A stretch of DNA of 64,000 nucleotides from Flavobacterium anhuiense. Lineage in GTDB: Bacteria > Bacteroidota > Bacteroidia > Flavobacteriales > Flavobacteriaceae. Within the stretch, counting starts at the first letter, position 1. Every line of letters starts with the position of its first letter. The stretch lies in assembly GCF_900101855.1 (NCBI RefSeq), contig NZ_FMVC01000006.1, positions 1 through 64,000 of the forward strand, read 5' to 3'. Below are positions 41,684 to 51,051 of the stretch, one piece after another. Made by a program: the position numbers and the translations under genes. A model generated the notes under the pieces. The model made no database searches. It had not been told where the DNA came from and worked only from the letters and a program-made list of their open reading frames with translations.

Positions 41684-42190
41684 ATGAAGAAAATGAAATT
41701 TTTGGTTTTGTTCTTGTGTTTTTTTGTTCATGCAAAAGGAAATGCTCAATGTGAAGTAAAAAATAGGGTACAGGCAGACGGAAGTATGATTTACTATTTT
41801 GAACCTGCCGTATTTTATACTACAAAGTCAAAATCGTTAAAAATTAATATTGTTACAGATAAAGAACACTATTTTGTTGCCTTACAGCCGACGCCATTTC
41901 CTGAAAAAAGAGAAGGAAAAAAAATCAAAGATGATTTAATAATTCATCTTGCAGATAGTAAAACGTACAAGTTGGCGCATTATGATACCCAATATAGACG
42001 TAACGATTCGATAATGCAGGTTCTTTATTTGATTGATGATAAAGATCTTGAAGCATTTTCTAATTATGAGGCTGTTAGTGCAGAAATCAATATGCAGGGT
42101 ACTGAATTTATGCGAAGCTATAACTTTAAGCTTCATAAAAATGCAATTGTTGAACAGCTTAAATGCTTTTTAAAGAAAGAAGAAAACTAG
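41684..42190 (+). CDS. Secreted protein of unknown function
   Basis: 168 aa from the ATG at 41684 (MKKMKFLVLFLCFFVHAKGNA). Starting here gives a signal peptide; the TTG three codons earlier is not needed. The mature part has one Cys soon after the signal end and a beta-rich pattern (GSMIYYFEPAVFYTTKS, YFVALQPTPFPEKREGK, YNFKLHKNAIVEQLKCFLKK). I recognise no family motif. The protein is small and presumably periplasmic. It converges with the DUF2490 gene, with only 1 bp between the stops. Confidence 0.55.
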   Translation: MKKMKFLVLFLCFFVHAKGNAQCEVKNRVQADGSMIYYFEPAVFYTTKSKSLKINIVTDKEHYFVALQPTPFPEKREGKKIKDDLIIHLADSKTYKLAHYDTQYRRNDSIMQVLYLIDDKDLEAFSNYEAVSAEINMQGTEFMRSYNFKLHKNAIVEQLKCFLKKEEN

Positions 42191-42191
42191 A

Positions 42192-42995
42192 TTACTCCTC
42201 ATCTTTTGCCTCTGGAGTTTTTCTTTCTTTAAATTTCTTTTGAAGATTTCGAATAAGGTTATTGAAAGTTATAGTAAGGGATGCAGCGTTAGTGGTTTGA
42301 TTTCCGTTGTTTCGTGGGAGGTATTCGTTGCAATAAGTTAATTCGACCTGAAAATCATCGGTAAATAAATAACCAGCCCCCACATTGAATCGATTCCTAT
42401 CGAAGAAACTTTCACCCGTAACTTTCGCTCCAGATTTAAAGTAAATTTCATCTGAAGCAATTCCATATATTACGCCGCTTCTTAAGAACTTACTGTTAAT
42501 AGGCTGTATGTATTTAATTTGTTGGCGATACCGAAAAACATTTTCATAATCATCATCTTTATTTTTCATATGACGGAATTCAGTGCGCATTCTTGTGCTT
42601 AAGGTGTATCCAGTTTTATGAAAATAATAAATTCCTTGAAGAGCAAATCGTGTTTCAGGAGATTCGAATTGGCCAATTTCGGGAACATCTCTATTATTGA
42701 AATAAGCGATAAATGCAGAAAATTTCCATCTTGGAGAAAAGTAATAATGTCCCCAGCCTCTAATAGATCTCTGGATTGTATTTTCGAATAAATTTGGTGA
42801 CGATTCAGTACTGCTATAAGTTGCGGCAAAATCTATCTCAGTTGCCCATTTTTTGCTTAAAGTCTGGTTAAACTGAATTTCATTCCAAAACTGATTATAC
42901 GTAGTATTTTGTCCGTAGCTGTTTGTAATCAATAAAATCACAAACAGGCATCGGAATATGATAACTTTTGATTTTGAATTAGATTTTGAAAGCAT
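42192..42995 (-). CDS. DUF2490 outer-membrane-barrel-like protein
   Basis: 267 aa. A hydrophobic signal segment (VIIFRCLFVILLITNSYG, about 11-28) precedes a beta-rich body with alternating polar and aromatic residues: TTYNQFWNEIQFNQTLSKKW, HYYFSPRWKFSAFIAYFNN, FRYRQQIKYIQPIN and LTYCNEYLPRNNGNQT. This is the pattern of DUF2490, a family of small barrel-like envelope proteins common in Bacteroidota. The function is unknown. The last segment (KFKERKTPEAKDEE) is charged and lacks the usual terminal aromatic. Confidence 0.75.
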   Translation of the reverse strand: MLSKSNSKSKVIIFRCLFVILLITNSYGQNTTYNQFWNEIQFNQTLSKKWATEIDFAATYSSTESSPNLFENTIQRSIRGWGHYYFSPRWKFSAFIAYFNNRDVPEIGQFESPETRFALQGIYYFHKTGYTLSTRMRTEFRHMKNKDDDYENVFRYRQQIKYIQPINSKFLRSGVIYGIASDEIYFKSGAKVTGESFFDRNRFNVGAGYLFTDDFQVELTYCNEYLPRNNGNQTTNAASLTITFNNLIRNLQKKFKERKTPEAKDEE

Positions 42996-43047
42996 TAATT
43001 AAAGGTATTTAATTATTTCATTCGCATCTTAATCTCTAAATGTATTT

Positions 43048-43782
43048 TTAGGTTCTTTGTCGAACAGCTTCGTATAGGAAAGCACCACAGGCAACAGACA
43101 CGTTTAAAGATCCAATCGATCCAAACATTGGCAGTTTTGCTTTTTCGTCCACTATTTTTAAAACAGAAGGATTTATTCCTCGATCTTCAGATCCCATAAT
43201 TATGGCTAATGGTTCTGCTAGTGATATATCGTAAATATTTTGATCAGTTTTTTCAGTTGCAGCAACTGTTTTGATTCCTGAGCCTTGGAGGTAGAATATA
43301 GCATCTTTTATATGCTCAACTTTGCAAATAGGTACATTGAATACAGCGCCGGCAGAAGTTTTAACGGTGTCGCCATTTACTGGAGCCGAACCTGCTTTTT
43401 GTACAATGATTCCGTTTACGCCAGTACATTCGGCTGTTCTAATAATTGCGCCAAAATTTCTAGCATCTGATATCTGGTCTAAGATAAGAAAAAGAGGTTT
43501 TTTGCCAGATTCCATTGTAGATTCAACCAGATGTTCCAAATCAATAAATCCAATAGGAGAGATGGTTGCTACGGCACCTTGGTGATTATTTGGAGTAAGG
43601 CGGTTTAGTTTTTCTACAGGCACATAAGAGAAGTTAACGTTTGCACGTTTCATTACCTTCATTAAATCTTTCATAAGCTCACCAGAAATGTCTTTCTGAA
43701 TGAAAACTTTGTCTACTTCTTTTCCTGCCTGAATTGCTTCTATGATGGCTCTGATGCCAAATATTTGATGTTCTTTTTCCAT
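43048..43782 (-). CDS. rlmB: 23S rRNA (guanosine-2'-O-)-methyltransferase RlmB
   Basis: 244 aa from the ATG at 43782 (MEKEHQIFGIRAIIEAI). The longer frame starts upstream of the -7 box and is rejected. It is a SPOUT (TrmH-type) methyltransferase with an N-terminal substrate-binding domain (KVFIQKDISGELMKDL). The knotted fold shows motif 1 NFGAIIRTAECTG, motif 2 IMGSEDRGINPSV and motif 3 LNVSVACGAFLYEA. RlmB 2'-O-methylates G2251 of 23S rRNA. A TATATTTG box 4 nt upstream of the ATG suggests leaderless expression. Confidence 0.9.
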   Translation of the reverse strand: MEKEHQIFGIRAIIEAIQAGKEVDKVFIQKDISGELMKDLMKVMKRANVNFSYVPVEKLNRLTPNNHQGAVATISPIGFIDLEHLVESTMESGKKPLFLILDQISDARNFGAIIRTAECTGVNGIIVQKAGSAPVNGDTVKTSAGAVFNVPICKVEHIKDAIFYLQGSGIKTVAATEKTDQNIYDISLAEPLAIIMGSEDRGINPSVLKIVDEKAKLPMFGSIGSLNVSVACGAFLYEAVRQRT

Positions 43783-43786
43783 TGGA

Positions 43787-43794
43787 CAAATATA
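43787..43794 (-). promoter_or_regulatory. -7 box 4 nt before the rlmB start codon
   Basis: TATATTTG on the minus strand, TCCA spacer, then ATG. No TTG is seen at the -33 distance; the SusD-side terminator lies 20 bp upstream. Confidence 0.5.
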
Positions 43795-43814
43795 GGTAAT
43801 ATGTTTATATAAAA

Positions 43815-43839
43815 AAACCACCAGCTAAGCTGGTGGTTT
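43815..43839 (-). terminator. Terminator of the SusC/SusD operon
   Basis: AAACCACCAGCT pairs with AGCTGGTGGTTT with T/A runs outside. It lies 27 bp past the lipoprotein stop at 43866. Confidence 0.75.
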
Positions 43840-43865
43840 AAATATTAATCAAAGGTCAGTTTTAT

Positions 43866-44342
43866 TTATTTTGCTACTGGAGCCTTTACACTTAATACAT
43901 ATGCATTGGTTGTAGTAGACCCATCAGAATAAGTTGCAACAATTGCTAATTGAATTGGGGTAACTCCAGATGAAAGTGATGGGAAATTAAAAACACCATT
44001 GGTTGTCAATACTGAAGAACTGAATTTTGCGCTTGCAGTTGGGTCAACAATTGTAGCGTCAGTAAATTTCGTTCCCAATTTAATGGTAGTTGTAGGTACT
44101 GTAGCGCTAGCAGTAGTGACAGCTACATTGTTGTAAACCTCAATTTTACTTGCAGTAACTCCTGCTTTAGTATTGATTTTTAAGTTTAGGTCTACGTTTG
44201 TATCAACTCTGTTAATTGATGTTGTAGTAAGTATAACATTTCCTCCTGCAGATCCTAATTGAGTATTGTCATCCGCAGAACAAGAAACTAATGCAACAGC
44301 AACAAAAGCAAATGCAACGATCTGTTTTATATATTTTTTCAT
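43866..44342 (-). CDS. Lipoprotein of unknown function, third gene of the Sus-type operon
   Basis: 158 aa. The lipobox ALVSC places the lipid Cys at about residue 21. The rest is Thr/Val/Ser-rich and beta in pattern (NVILTTTSINRVDTNVDLNLKI, VTASKIEVYNNVAVTTASATV), like an immunoglobulin-type or SusE/F-like surface domain, but I do not recognise it. It starts 17 bp after the SusD stop, so it is co-transcribed and probably surface-exposed, helping to bind the substrate. Low confidence in function. Confidence 0.65.
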   Translation of the reverse strand: MKKYIKQIVAFAFVAVALVSCSADDNTQLGSAGGNVILTTTSINRVDTNVDLNLKINTKAGVTASKIEVYNNVAVTTASATVPTTTIKLGTKFTDATIVDPTASAKFSSSVLTTNGVFNFPSLSSGVTPIQLAIVATYSDGSTTTNAYVLSVKAPVAK

Positions 44343-44359
44343 GTTTATAATATTAAATA

Positions 44360-45826
44360 TTAATGTTTGTCCCAGAAAAGTTTAGTAGTTACATTATTGT
44401 TACCCAATTTAGCAACAGCAGCTTCTAAGTTTGCAGCGTTTAACGTCTGCTCGATTCCCGGATAAGAGTAACGTTTTGGAACTTCAGTGATATCACCAAA
44501 AGTTACAGGAGGTGCAACTAAAGCAGGATAGTCTAATCTTCGATAAGATGTCCAAGCCTCAAAACCTCTGTTGTAGTAAGCTATCCATGCTTGCTCTCCA
44601 ATTTTTTGTTTCCAAGTACCAGTAGCAGTAGCATACGCTACGTCGGTTCTAGCTAAGTAAGTAGTAATGTCACCAGAAGCCACTCCCCAATCTTGTAAAG
44701 ATGCAGTAACAGCAGCATTATAATGAGATTCAGCAGTACCACCAACAGCAATACCTCTTTCTACAGCTTCAGCTAATAAGAATTCTACTTCAGAGTATGT
44801 GAAAAGTACACCAGGGTAAACAGGATCTTGAATTGTTTCAGTGATGTGAGAGAAGTTTCCATAAACATTCACGGTTCCATAAACACCACCTTTGTATAAT
44901 CCAGAGCCTTCTGGGTATTCAGTGAAGTATTTAGCTCTTCTTGGATCAGATAGTGAGTTCATTTTATCTACTAAAGTATTAGCAGGAATAAAGTCATCAC
45001 GTCCACTAGCCACTAGATCAAGGTATAATGGGTTGTTGTTTGTTGTGTTTGTAGCATAAGGCATATATGCACCGTCAGCGCTTGTTAAGATCAAACCATC
45101 AGCTTGAGCAGCTAAAGCTTGAGTACTGGCATAAGTATGATCAACATCATCCATCATTATAGCCATTCTGAAGCGTAGAGAGTTTGCAAACTTAGCCCAT
45201 TTAGCAGTGTTACCACCGTAAATAAGATCTGCCTCTCCATAACTGCCAACAGATGTGTCTAATTTATGAGACGCAGCAGTTAATACAGTAAGTAAGTCTC
45301 TGTAAATTGTCTGAGCATCATCATATTTAGGCTGTGGATGGCCATCAATATCTAAAGCTTCTGTGTAAGGAACGTCTCCAAAAGTGTCAACCAAGATACC
45401 GTAGCAGTAAGAAGTTAAAATATCAATAATTGCGATTTTATTATCAAGTACTACTAAACCTTCTGGAGCTCCAGTATAACTAGCTTTTTGCTCAAGTAAA
45501 AGTTTTTTAGCTTCTTTATAGTCTCTAAGTACATCACGGTAGTAAGTTGCCCAGTGACGATCTGGAATTGTACGTCCAGTAAGATCGTATTGAGTTTCTT
45601 GCGGATATTGCACCTCTGCCCAATGTTGTGCATATAATCTGAATACGTTAAAGTTTACAGATGTACTTGTTACTTGATCCACCATAAATTTCTCAGCATT
45701 TGTAAATAGGAATTCTGGAGAAGTAGTGGTAGGATTTTTTGTGTCTTGGTTCATGTTCCCAAAATCATCTGAGCAAGATGAAAATAAGGCAATGAACGAT
45801 ATTAATATTATTAGTCTATTTTTCAT
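44360..45826 (-). CDS. SusD/RagB-like nutrient-binding lipoprotein
   Basis: 488 aa. The lipobox LFSSC (Cys18) is followed by the family's N-terminal MNQDTKNPTTTSPEFLFTNA. TPR-like helices run through the body: IDILTSYCYGILVDTFGDVPYTEALD, FANSLRFRMAIMMDDVD and a C-terminal FEAWTSYRRLDYPALVAP. This is the SusD-like_2 type. SusD proteins sit on the outer face of the outer membrane, cap the SusC channel and bind the glycan or peptide. The gene follows SusC by 3 bp. No glycoside hydrolase is nearby, so the ligand may not be a polysaccharide. Confidence 0.9.
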   Translation of the reverse strand: MKNRLIILISFIALFSSCSDDFGNMNQDTKNPTTTSPEFLFTNAEKFMVDQVTSTSVNFNVFRLYAQHWAEVQYPQETQYDLTGRTIPDRHWATYYRDVLRDYKEAKKLLLEQKASYTGAPEGLVVLDNKIAIIDILTSYCYGILVDTFGDVPYTEALDIDGHPQPKYDDAQTIYRDLLTVLTAASHKLDTSVGSYGEADLIYGGNTAKWAKFANSLRFRMAIMMDDVDHTYASTQALAAQADGLILTSADGAYMPYATNTTNNNPLYLDLVASGRDDFIPANTLVDKMNSLSDPRRAKYFTEYPEGSGLYKGGVYGTVNVYGNFSHITETIQDPVYPGVLFTYSEVEFLLAEAVERGIAVGGTAESHYNAAVTASLQDWGVASGDITTYLARTDVAYATATGTWKQKIGEQAWIAYYNRGFEAWTSYRRLDYPALVAPPVTFGDITEVPKRYSYPGIEQTLNAANLEAAVAKLGNNNVTTKLFWDKH

Positions 45827-45829
45827 AGC

Positions 45830-48800
45830 TTAGAATTTTATTGTTAAGTTACAACCAATATTTCTAGTTGTTGGTAAAGAACCGATAGAAAGTCCTTGAG
45901 ATCCTACGTTAGATCCTAATCCACTTTCTGGGTCTGCATCTGGAAGATTCTTTTGGATAATCCATAAGTTAGATCCAATAAGTGAAATTCTAGCATCAAC
46001 TAATTTCATTTTTTGAACTAAAGATGATGGTAAAGTATAGGTAATATTTACCTCTCTTAATTTAACAAAACCAGCATCATATACATATTGGCTTCTAGGT
46101 CCGTTAGTATAAGCATTTGTAATAGCTCCACCTGTTGAGTAAGCAGTTCTTGTTGTGTTTGGAGTTCCATCAGCATAAACACCTGGAAGGATTACACCAC
46201 CCCCATTTACTAAGCTGTTTCTTTTTGGATTTCCAAGATCGTTGTTTCCACCTGTTTCATCAGTCAAACCAGTTCCAACTCCATACCATTGATCTGTAGA
46301 GAATACATCTCCCCCATGTTTAGTGTCAATTAAGAAGCTGAAAGATAAGTTTTTGTAAGAGAATTTATTGCGAATACCTCCAATCCAGTCAGGATTGATA
46401 TTTCCAATGATGTTGTTTGTAGAAGTATTGATTACATATCTACCTGTTGCTGGGTTAACGATTCTTTGTCCGTTAGCATCATAAGTGTAATCAGTGCCTT
46501 TTAATACACCAAATGGTTGTCCAACTACAGCATTTAAAGTTACTGTACCAGGGAAAGAAGCTACTTGCAAGTTAGTTACGCCATCAGCTAGAGCTGTAAC
46601 CATATTCTCGTTTTTAGACCAGTTTACGTTAATATCCCAAGAAAAGTTGTTTGTCTTAACTGGTGTAGCGTTAAACTGAACCTCGATACCTTTATTTTCT
46701 ACTTTAGCAGCATTTACATATTTAGAAGTATAACCTGTAGCAGTAGAATATGGTACTCTAACAGCTTCTCCGTCATTCACGTTTTTGTACAAACTCACAT
46801 CAAATCCAACTCTTCTGTTTAAGAATTGCATCTCAAGACCAATCTCTTGTGTGTTTGTTTTAATAGGTTTAAGATCTGGATTGTTTTTAATAGAGTTTAC
46901 TGAATACATTTGGTTATTGTTGAACGGATCGTATTTAGTATAAGTATCAACCAATGCTAATGCAGGTGTTCCAAGTGGGCTTTCAGAGTAACCTCCTCTT
47001 AATTTACCAAAGGTTAACCAGCTTGCATCTATGTTTTTAGAGAAAACCCAGCTGCCAGAAACTGAGTAACTTGCTAAAGCGTTATCATCAGCAGGCAAGT
47101 TAGAAAATGCATCTCTACGTGCTGTTGCATCGATGAAATATGTGTCTAAGTATCCAAAAGATCCAGAAATATAGTAACTATTAACAGATGTTCTAGTTTC
47201 TCTTTCATATGGATATGGGCTCGCAGCTTTAGAGTTAGATAAACTATAGATTCCAGGTATGATTAAACCTCCTTGTGTAGAAGCTGTAATTTGGTTAAAA
47301 TAAGTGTTTCTAATTGTTCCCCCAGCTACTCCGCTTAAGCTAAAGTCTTCTCCGAACTTTTTGTTGAAAGTAAGGAGTAAGTCATAGTTTTGCTCAGAGA
47401 AGTTACCATTGTAACGTTGGTATCCTGAAGTCTCATCAAGAGCATTGATACCAAAAGTTTTTGATACTGAACCTACAGCAACTCTTTCTTCACGAATCTC
47501 AGAATACGTATCTGTAGAGATTTTTGCAGTTGCAGAAAGCCAGTCAGCAATTTTGTAAGTAAAGTTTGCGTAACCAATAAAACGATTTCTACTATCATTT
47601 TGGTAGTTTTTGTAACGCTCAAAGTAAGGGTTGTTCCAATATGCAGGAGTTCCATCCTCAACAGATTTTCTGTTCCAAGTAATGTTTTGTTCGCCTGAAT
47701 TGTTGTATGCTCTTTCTAATTCTTTAATATCAACGTTAGTTTGCCACCACTGACGGAAACCAGAAACTAAGTTGTCACTATATCCTGTCATGTTTCTTCC
47801 CACTGTTTGTTGTGCGGAGAAGTTAGCAAATGTGCTTAAAGACAATCTGTCTGTAAATTGGTGATTTAATTTTAAACTAAAGTTGTTTTTTCTCAATTCA
47901 CTATTGATTAAAACACCAGTTTGGTCAGTGTTAGTATAGTTAAATACAACATTTGTTTTTTCGTTTCCATCTTCAAAAGAGATGCTATTTACTAACGAAA
48001 GTGAGTTTTTGAAGAAAGAAAAAGGATCGTTTGCTCCAGCTTTCCATGGAGTTGCTTTTCCATAATTGTTATTTCCTGGATATGCAGAAAAAGCATCCCA
48101 TTGGTAAACATTTAAAGAAGGGTCAAAACGATTTCCTACAGATGCATCATCACCCATGAAAACAACATTGTCATTTACACCGTCACCATCAATGTCTTGT
48201 GTAGTGTCAAAAGAAGAACCGTATCCAGCACCGTAATTTTTTTGGTATTTAACGAAAGTGCTTTTGTCTGGGCTACCAGTTACTACTTCAGAAGAAACAG
48301 TGATTCCTAAACCTTTTCTAGCTTTACCTTTTTTAGTGGTAATCATTAAAACTCCGTTACCGGCTAAGTATCCATATAAAGCAGAAGCAGCGGCACCTTT
48401 TAATACGTTCACGCTTTCAATGTCTTCTGGATTGATATCCATACCATTATTACCATAGTCAAAACCTCTTGCTCCAGATGATTGAGCCGTTGTTCCATCG
48501 TTTGTGTTGTTACCGTTGTTGATAGGCATACCATCAATTACGATTAACATCTCATTGCTTTGACCAATAGCTTTAACTCCTCGAGAGATTGCACTTGTAG
48601 AACCTCCAAAGTTAGTGTTTCTTGTAATGTTAACACCGGCAACTTTACCAGAAAGCTCGTTTAAGAAGTTACCACTTGAAGTACCATTTCTTAAATCTCC
48701 TCCTTTTACCTCTTGTGTTGCATAACCAAGAGATTTTTTCTCTCTTTTAACCCCCAAAGCTGTTGTTACTACAACGCTTTCAAGTTCTTGAGCATCTCCA

Positions 48801-49084
48801 GCCAATTTTACGTTAACTGTTGATGAAGTTGCAGCTATCTCTTGAGTTTTCATCCCAATGTAGCTAAATACCAATACTTGGCTTGATGATGCTTTGATAG
48901 TGTATTTACCATCAAAATCGGTTTGCGTTCCAGCTTTTGTTCCTTTAACTAATACACTAACACCTGGTAAAGGCATTCCTGCATTGTCAGAAACTGTTCC
49001 CGAAACAGCTCTTTCTTGCGCAAAAGAAAGTTGCGCAACTAGTACTAATAAAAGCACTAAGAATCCATTGAACTTTAGTTTCAT
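45830..49084 (-). CDS. SusC/RagA-family TonB-linked outer-membrane transporter
   Basis: 1084 aa. Signal peptide (MKLKFNGFLVLLLVLVAQLSFA), a carboxypeptidase-regulatory-like domain (about 24-105: VSGTVSDNAGMPLPGVSVLVKG), a plug with NFLNELSGKVAGVNITRN and IESVNVLKGAAASALYG, and a 22-strand barrel to the terminal Phe (NLTIKF). SusC proteins import bound nutrients through the outer membrane with TonB energy, with SusD as lid. It is the first gene of a three-gene operon. No ECF sigma or anti-sigma gene and no regulator are adjacent. Confidence 0.95.
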   Translation of the reverse strand: MKLKFNGFLVLLLVLVAQLSFAQERAVSGTVSDNAGMPLPGVSVLVKGTKAGTQTDFDGKYTIKASSSQVLVFSYIGMKTQEIAATSSTVNVKLAGDAQELESVVVTTALGVKREKKSLGYATQEVKGGDLRNGTSSGNFLNELSGKVAGVNITRNTNFGGSTSAISRGVKAIGQSNEMLIVIDGMPINNGNNTNDGTTAQSSGARGFDYGNNGMDINPEDIESVNVLKGAAASALYGYLAGNGVLMITTKKGKARKGLGITVSSEVVTGSPDKSTFVKYQKNYGAGYGSSFDTTQDIDGDGVNDNVVFMGDDASVGNRFDPSLNVYQWDAFSAYPGNNNYGKATPWKAGANDPFSFFKNSLSLVNSISFEDGNEKTNVVFNYTNTDQTGVLINSELRKNNFSLKLNHQFTDRLSLSTFANFSAQQTVGRNMTGYSDNLVSGFRQWWQTNVDIKELERAYNNSGEQNITWNRKSVEDGTPAYWNNPYFERYKNYQNDSRNRFIGYANFTYKIADWLSATAKISTDTYSEIREERVAVGSVSKTFGINALDETSGYQRYNGNFSEQNYDLLLTFNKKFGEDFSLSGVAGGTIRNTYFNQITASTQGGLIIPGIYSLSNSKAASPYPYERETRTSVNSYYISGSFGYLDTYFIDATARRDAFSNLPADDNALASYSVSGSWVFSKNIDASWLTFGKLRGGYSESPLGTPALALVDTYTKYDPFNNNQMYSVNSIKNNPDLKPIKTNTQEIGLEMQFLNRRVGFDVSLYKNVNDGEAVRVPYSTATGYTSKYVNAAKVENKGIEVQFNATPVKTNNFSWDINVNWSKNENMVTALADGVTNLQVASFPGTVTLNAVVGQPFGVLKGTDYTYDANGQRIVNPATGRYVINTSTNNIIGNINPDWIGGIRNKFSYKNLSFSFLIDTKHGGDVFSTDQWYGVGTGLTDETGGNNDLGNPKRNSLVNGGGVILPGVYADGTPNTTRTAYSTGGAITNAYTNGPRSQYVYDAGFVKLREVNITYTLPSSLVQKMKLVDARISLIGSNLWIIQKNLPDADPESGLGSNVGSQGLSIGSLPTTRNIGCNLTIKF

Positions 49085-49168
49085 TTTTAAATATTTTGAA
49101 TTAGTATCGCAAAACTCTTAATAATTTGTTAACTTTCCTAATAAATAAAAATCTTTTTTTGGTAAACT

Positions 49169-50875
49169 TTAAAATTTAACATTATAACATATGTTTACGA
49201 TAGTGTTATATAATTGTATTTCTTGCTGATTTTGCTGGCCATTCGTGAGAATAATTCGTAAAATTCCGTTTTTTGTTTGTATTCCTGCACCTATTCCAAT
49301 TCCTATTAAATTCATAATTTTTTTAGGATTTGAAATATTCGTTAAGTCTTGATATATAGCGTAATCCGCAATAGAATGAATATAAGCGCTTTTTGAAAAT
49401 ATATATCTATATTCTGTAAGAATTGCGGAATAAAAGTTTCCTTGAAGACTATTTTCGGAAAATCCTCTTATTGAATTCATTCCGCCAAATCTGAATAATT
49501 CGTTTGAAATATAATTTTTACTATCTAGATAGAAATTTTGTGAATTTAGGTTAATGAAATTCTTGTTATTTAGTTCAAAATTATAAGACGCATTTAGATT
49601 TGCATAGAATTGCTTGCTTGGTTTTGCTGTGTCAGGGTCGTTGTTTGTTTCTCTTTTTCCGAAACCTAAAATTGAGCTCAGAAATGCTTTTCCCTGCATT
49701 AGAGTATTGTTAGAGTCTATTTTTTTGTATTCGTATGTGGAAGTAAAGTAAGAATTATTAAAATCGCTGATAAAAGAATTATTGGTATTTTGGATGTCGC
49801 TCGATTCGGTAGATTGGTATCCCAAATAGATTTTAGAGTTATAATTTAGATAGTATCCCAGATTGATATCTGTTTTAGTATTCTGAAATGTGCTGTCCTG
49901 TTTGAAAATGTTTAATTGCGCTTTTATTCCAAGAGGAGATTGGAATAAATAGGGGATTTCGAGTTTAGTGTTAAAGGTTTTTTGTTGGTTACCGTCGCTC
50001 TTCCAGTAAAGAGAGAACTTTTCGCCAGCGTGAAGTATATTAGTTAGCGAAATATCTAAATAGCCGTTTAGAATCAATTTTTTGTTTTCGTCGTTAGAAA
50101 ATCCAATATAGCCATCAAAATTGTTTGCTTTTCTTTTTTCAATATAAGTGTAGACTTTTGTCGAGTCTTTGGTGAATAAAATTTCGGGGTATTTGGTTTG
50201 AGAAACAAATTCAAAACTGTTTATATCTTCATAAAGTCTTTTTACAGTTTCTTGGTTGAATATTCTGTTGGTGTATTTTTTATTTAATTGTTTTAATGCT
50301 CCTTTTGGGAAGTAGTCTTTTAAAGAGAGATCTGTGTAATTTACAATAATGGAATTTAGTGTTCTTTTTTTTTCGGAATTAAGATTTAAGTCAGCGTAAA
50401 TTATGGAATTCTTTTTTTTGATATTTGCTAGATTGATTTTGGAAAATGCAAAACCTGCTTTTTCATTGTTTGAAATTTCTTTATTTAGGAAGTTTTCAAG
50501 CTCCGTAAAAGGGATAATTATGCTGTCTTTTGTGTTTTTCTTATATTCATTAAAAAAACTATTTATACCTATATATATATGTACTTCTTTGATTTTGGTT
50601 TTTAAGTCTATAAATGCTGTATAAGTGCTGTCGTTTATCTTTTTGGTTTCTAATATTTTAGAATCTATATAGCCTTGTTTTGAGAGTTTGTTTGTTATTG
50701 AAAAAAGTTCGTCATTTAATGATTTTATATTTACGTGTTTTTTTGCATATGGAAGAGAGTCGATTGTTTGGCTTTGTTTTTTGTTAATTCCATTTATATT
50801 CAAATAAAATGACTGTGCGAAACAATTTGTGCATAGGAGTAAAATAAGTATGTGTTGTAATTGTTTCAAATGCAA
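49169..50875 (-). CDS. Omp85-like outer-membrane protein with POTRA-like N-terminus
   Basis: 568 aa from a TTG codon (50875); a second TTG two codons on (50869) starts the signal peptide more neatly, and no ATG is available. Signal end is near CFAQ. Residues about 45-230 show POTRA-type repeats of YIDSKILETKKINDSTY and FAFSKINLANIKKKNSIIYADL. Residues about 240-568 form a barrel. The Omp85 loop-6 motif is present as GGMNSIRGFSENS, and the C-terminus ends in Phe. Omp85 proteins insert or export outer-membrane proteins. It is shorter than BamA, so it may be a secretion-type or TamA-like paralogue. The partner substrate is unknown. Confidence 0.65.
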   Translation of the reverse strand: MHLKQLQHILILLLCTNCFAQSFYLNINGINKKQSQTIDSLPYAKKHVNIKSLNDELFSITNKLSKQGYIDSKILETKKINDSTYTAFIDLKTKIKEVHIYIGINSFFNEYKKNTKDSIIIPFTELENFLNKEISNNEKAGFAFSKINLANIKKKNSIIYADLNLNSEKKRTLNSIIVNYTDLSLKDYFPKGALKQLNKKYTNRIFNQETVKRLYEDINSFEFVSQTKYPEILFTKDSTKVYTYIEKRKANNFDGYIGFSNDENKKLILNGYLDISLTNILHAGEKFSLYWKSDGNQQKTFNTKLEIPYLFQSPLGIKAQLNIFKQDSTFQNTKTDINLGYYLNYNSKIYLGYQSTESSDIQNTNNSFISDFNNSYFTSTYEYKKIDSNNTLMQGKAFLSSILGFGKRETNNDPDTAKPSKQFYANLNASYNFELNNKNFINLNSQNFYLDSKNYISNELFRFGGMNSIRGFSENSLQGNFYSAILTEYRYIFSKSAYIHSIADYAIYQDLTNISNPKKIMNLIGIGIGAGIQTKNGILRIILTNGQQNQQEIQLYNTIVNICYNVKF

Positions 50876-50968
50876 TTGTTTTGTTAGTTAAATGTAAAGC
50901 AAATATCTAATGTTTCTTTGTTAAATCATAGATATAAATAATGTTGTTGAAAATTAATGATTTAACGT

Positions 50969-50998
50969 TTGTATAGTGAAAATTATTTTATACATTTG
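50969..50998 (+). promoter_or_regulatory. Promoter of the str operon (rpsL)
   Basis: TTG (50969-50971), 19-bp spacer, TACATTTG (50991-50998), a full match to the Bacteroidota consensus. The leader is about 45-50 nt to the rpsL ATG at 51052 and includes a small CCCG...CGGG stem (51003-51018). Confidence 0.8.
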
Positions 50999-51051
50999 CA
51001 ACCCCGTAAAAAGCGGGAATTTAATAAACATAATAATTTTTAGTATTAATT

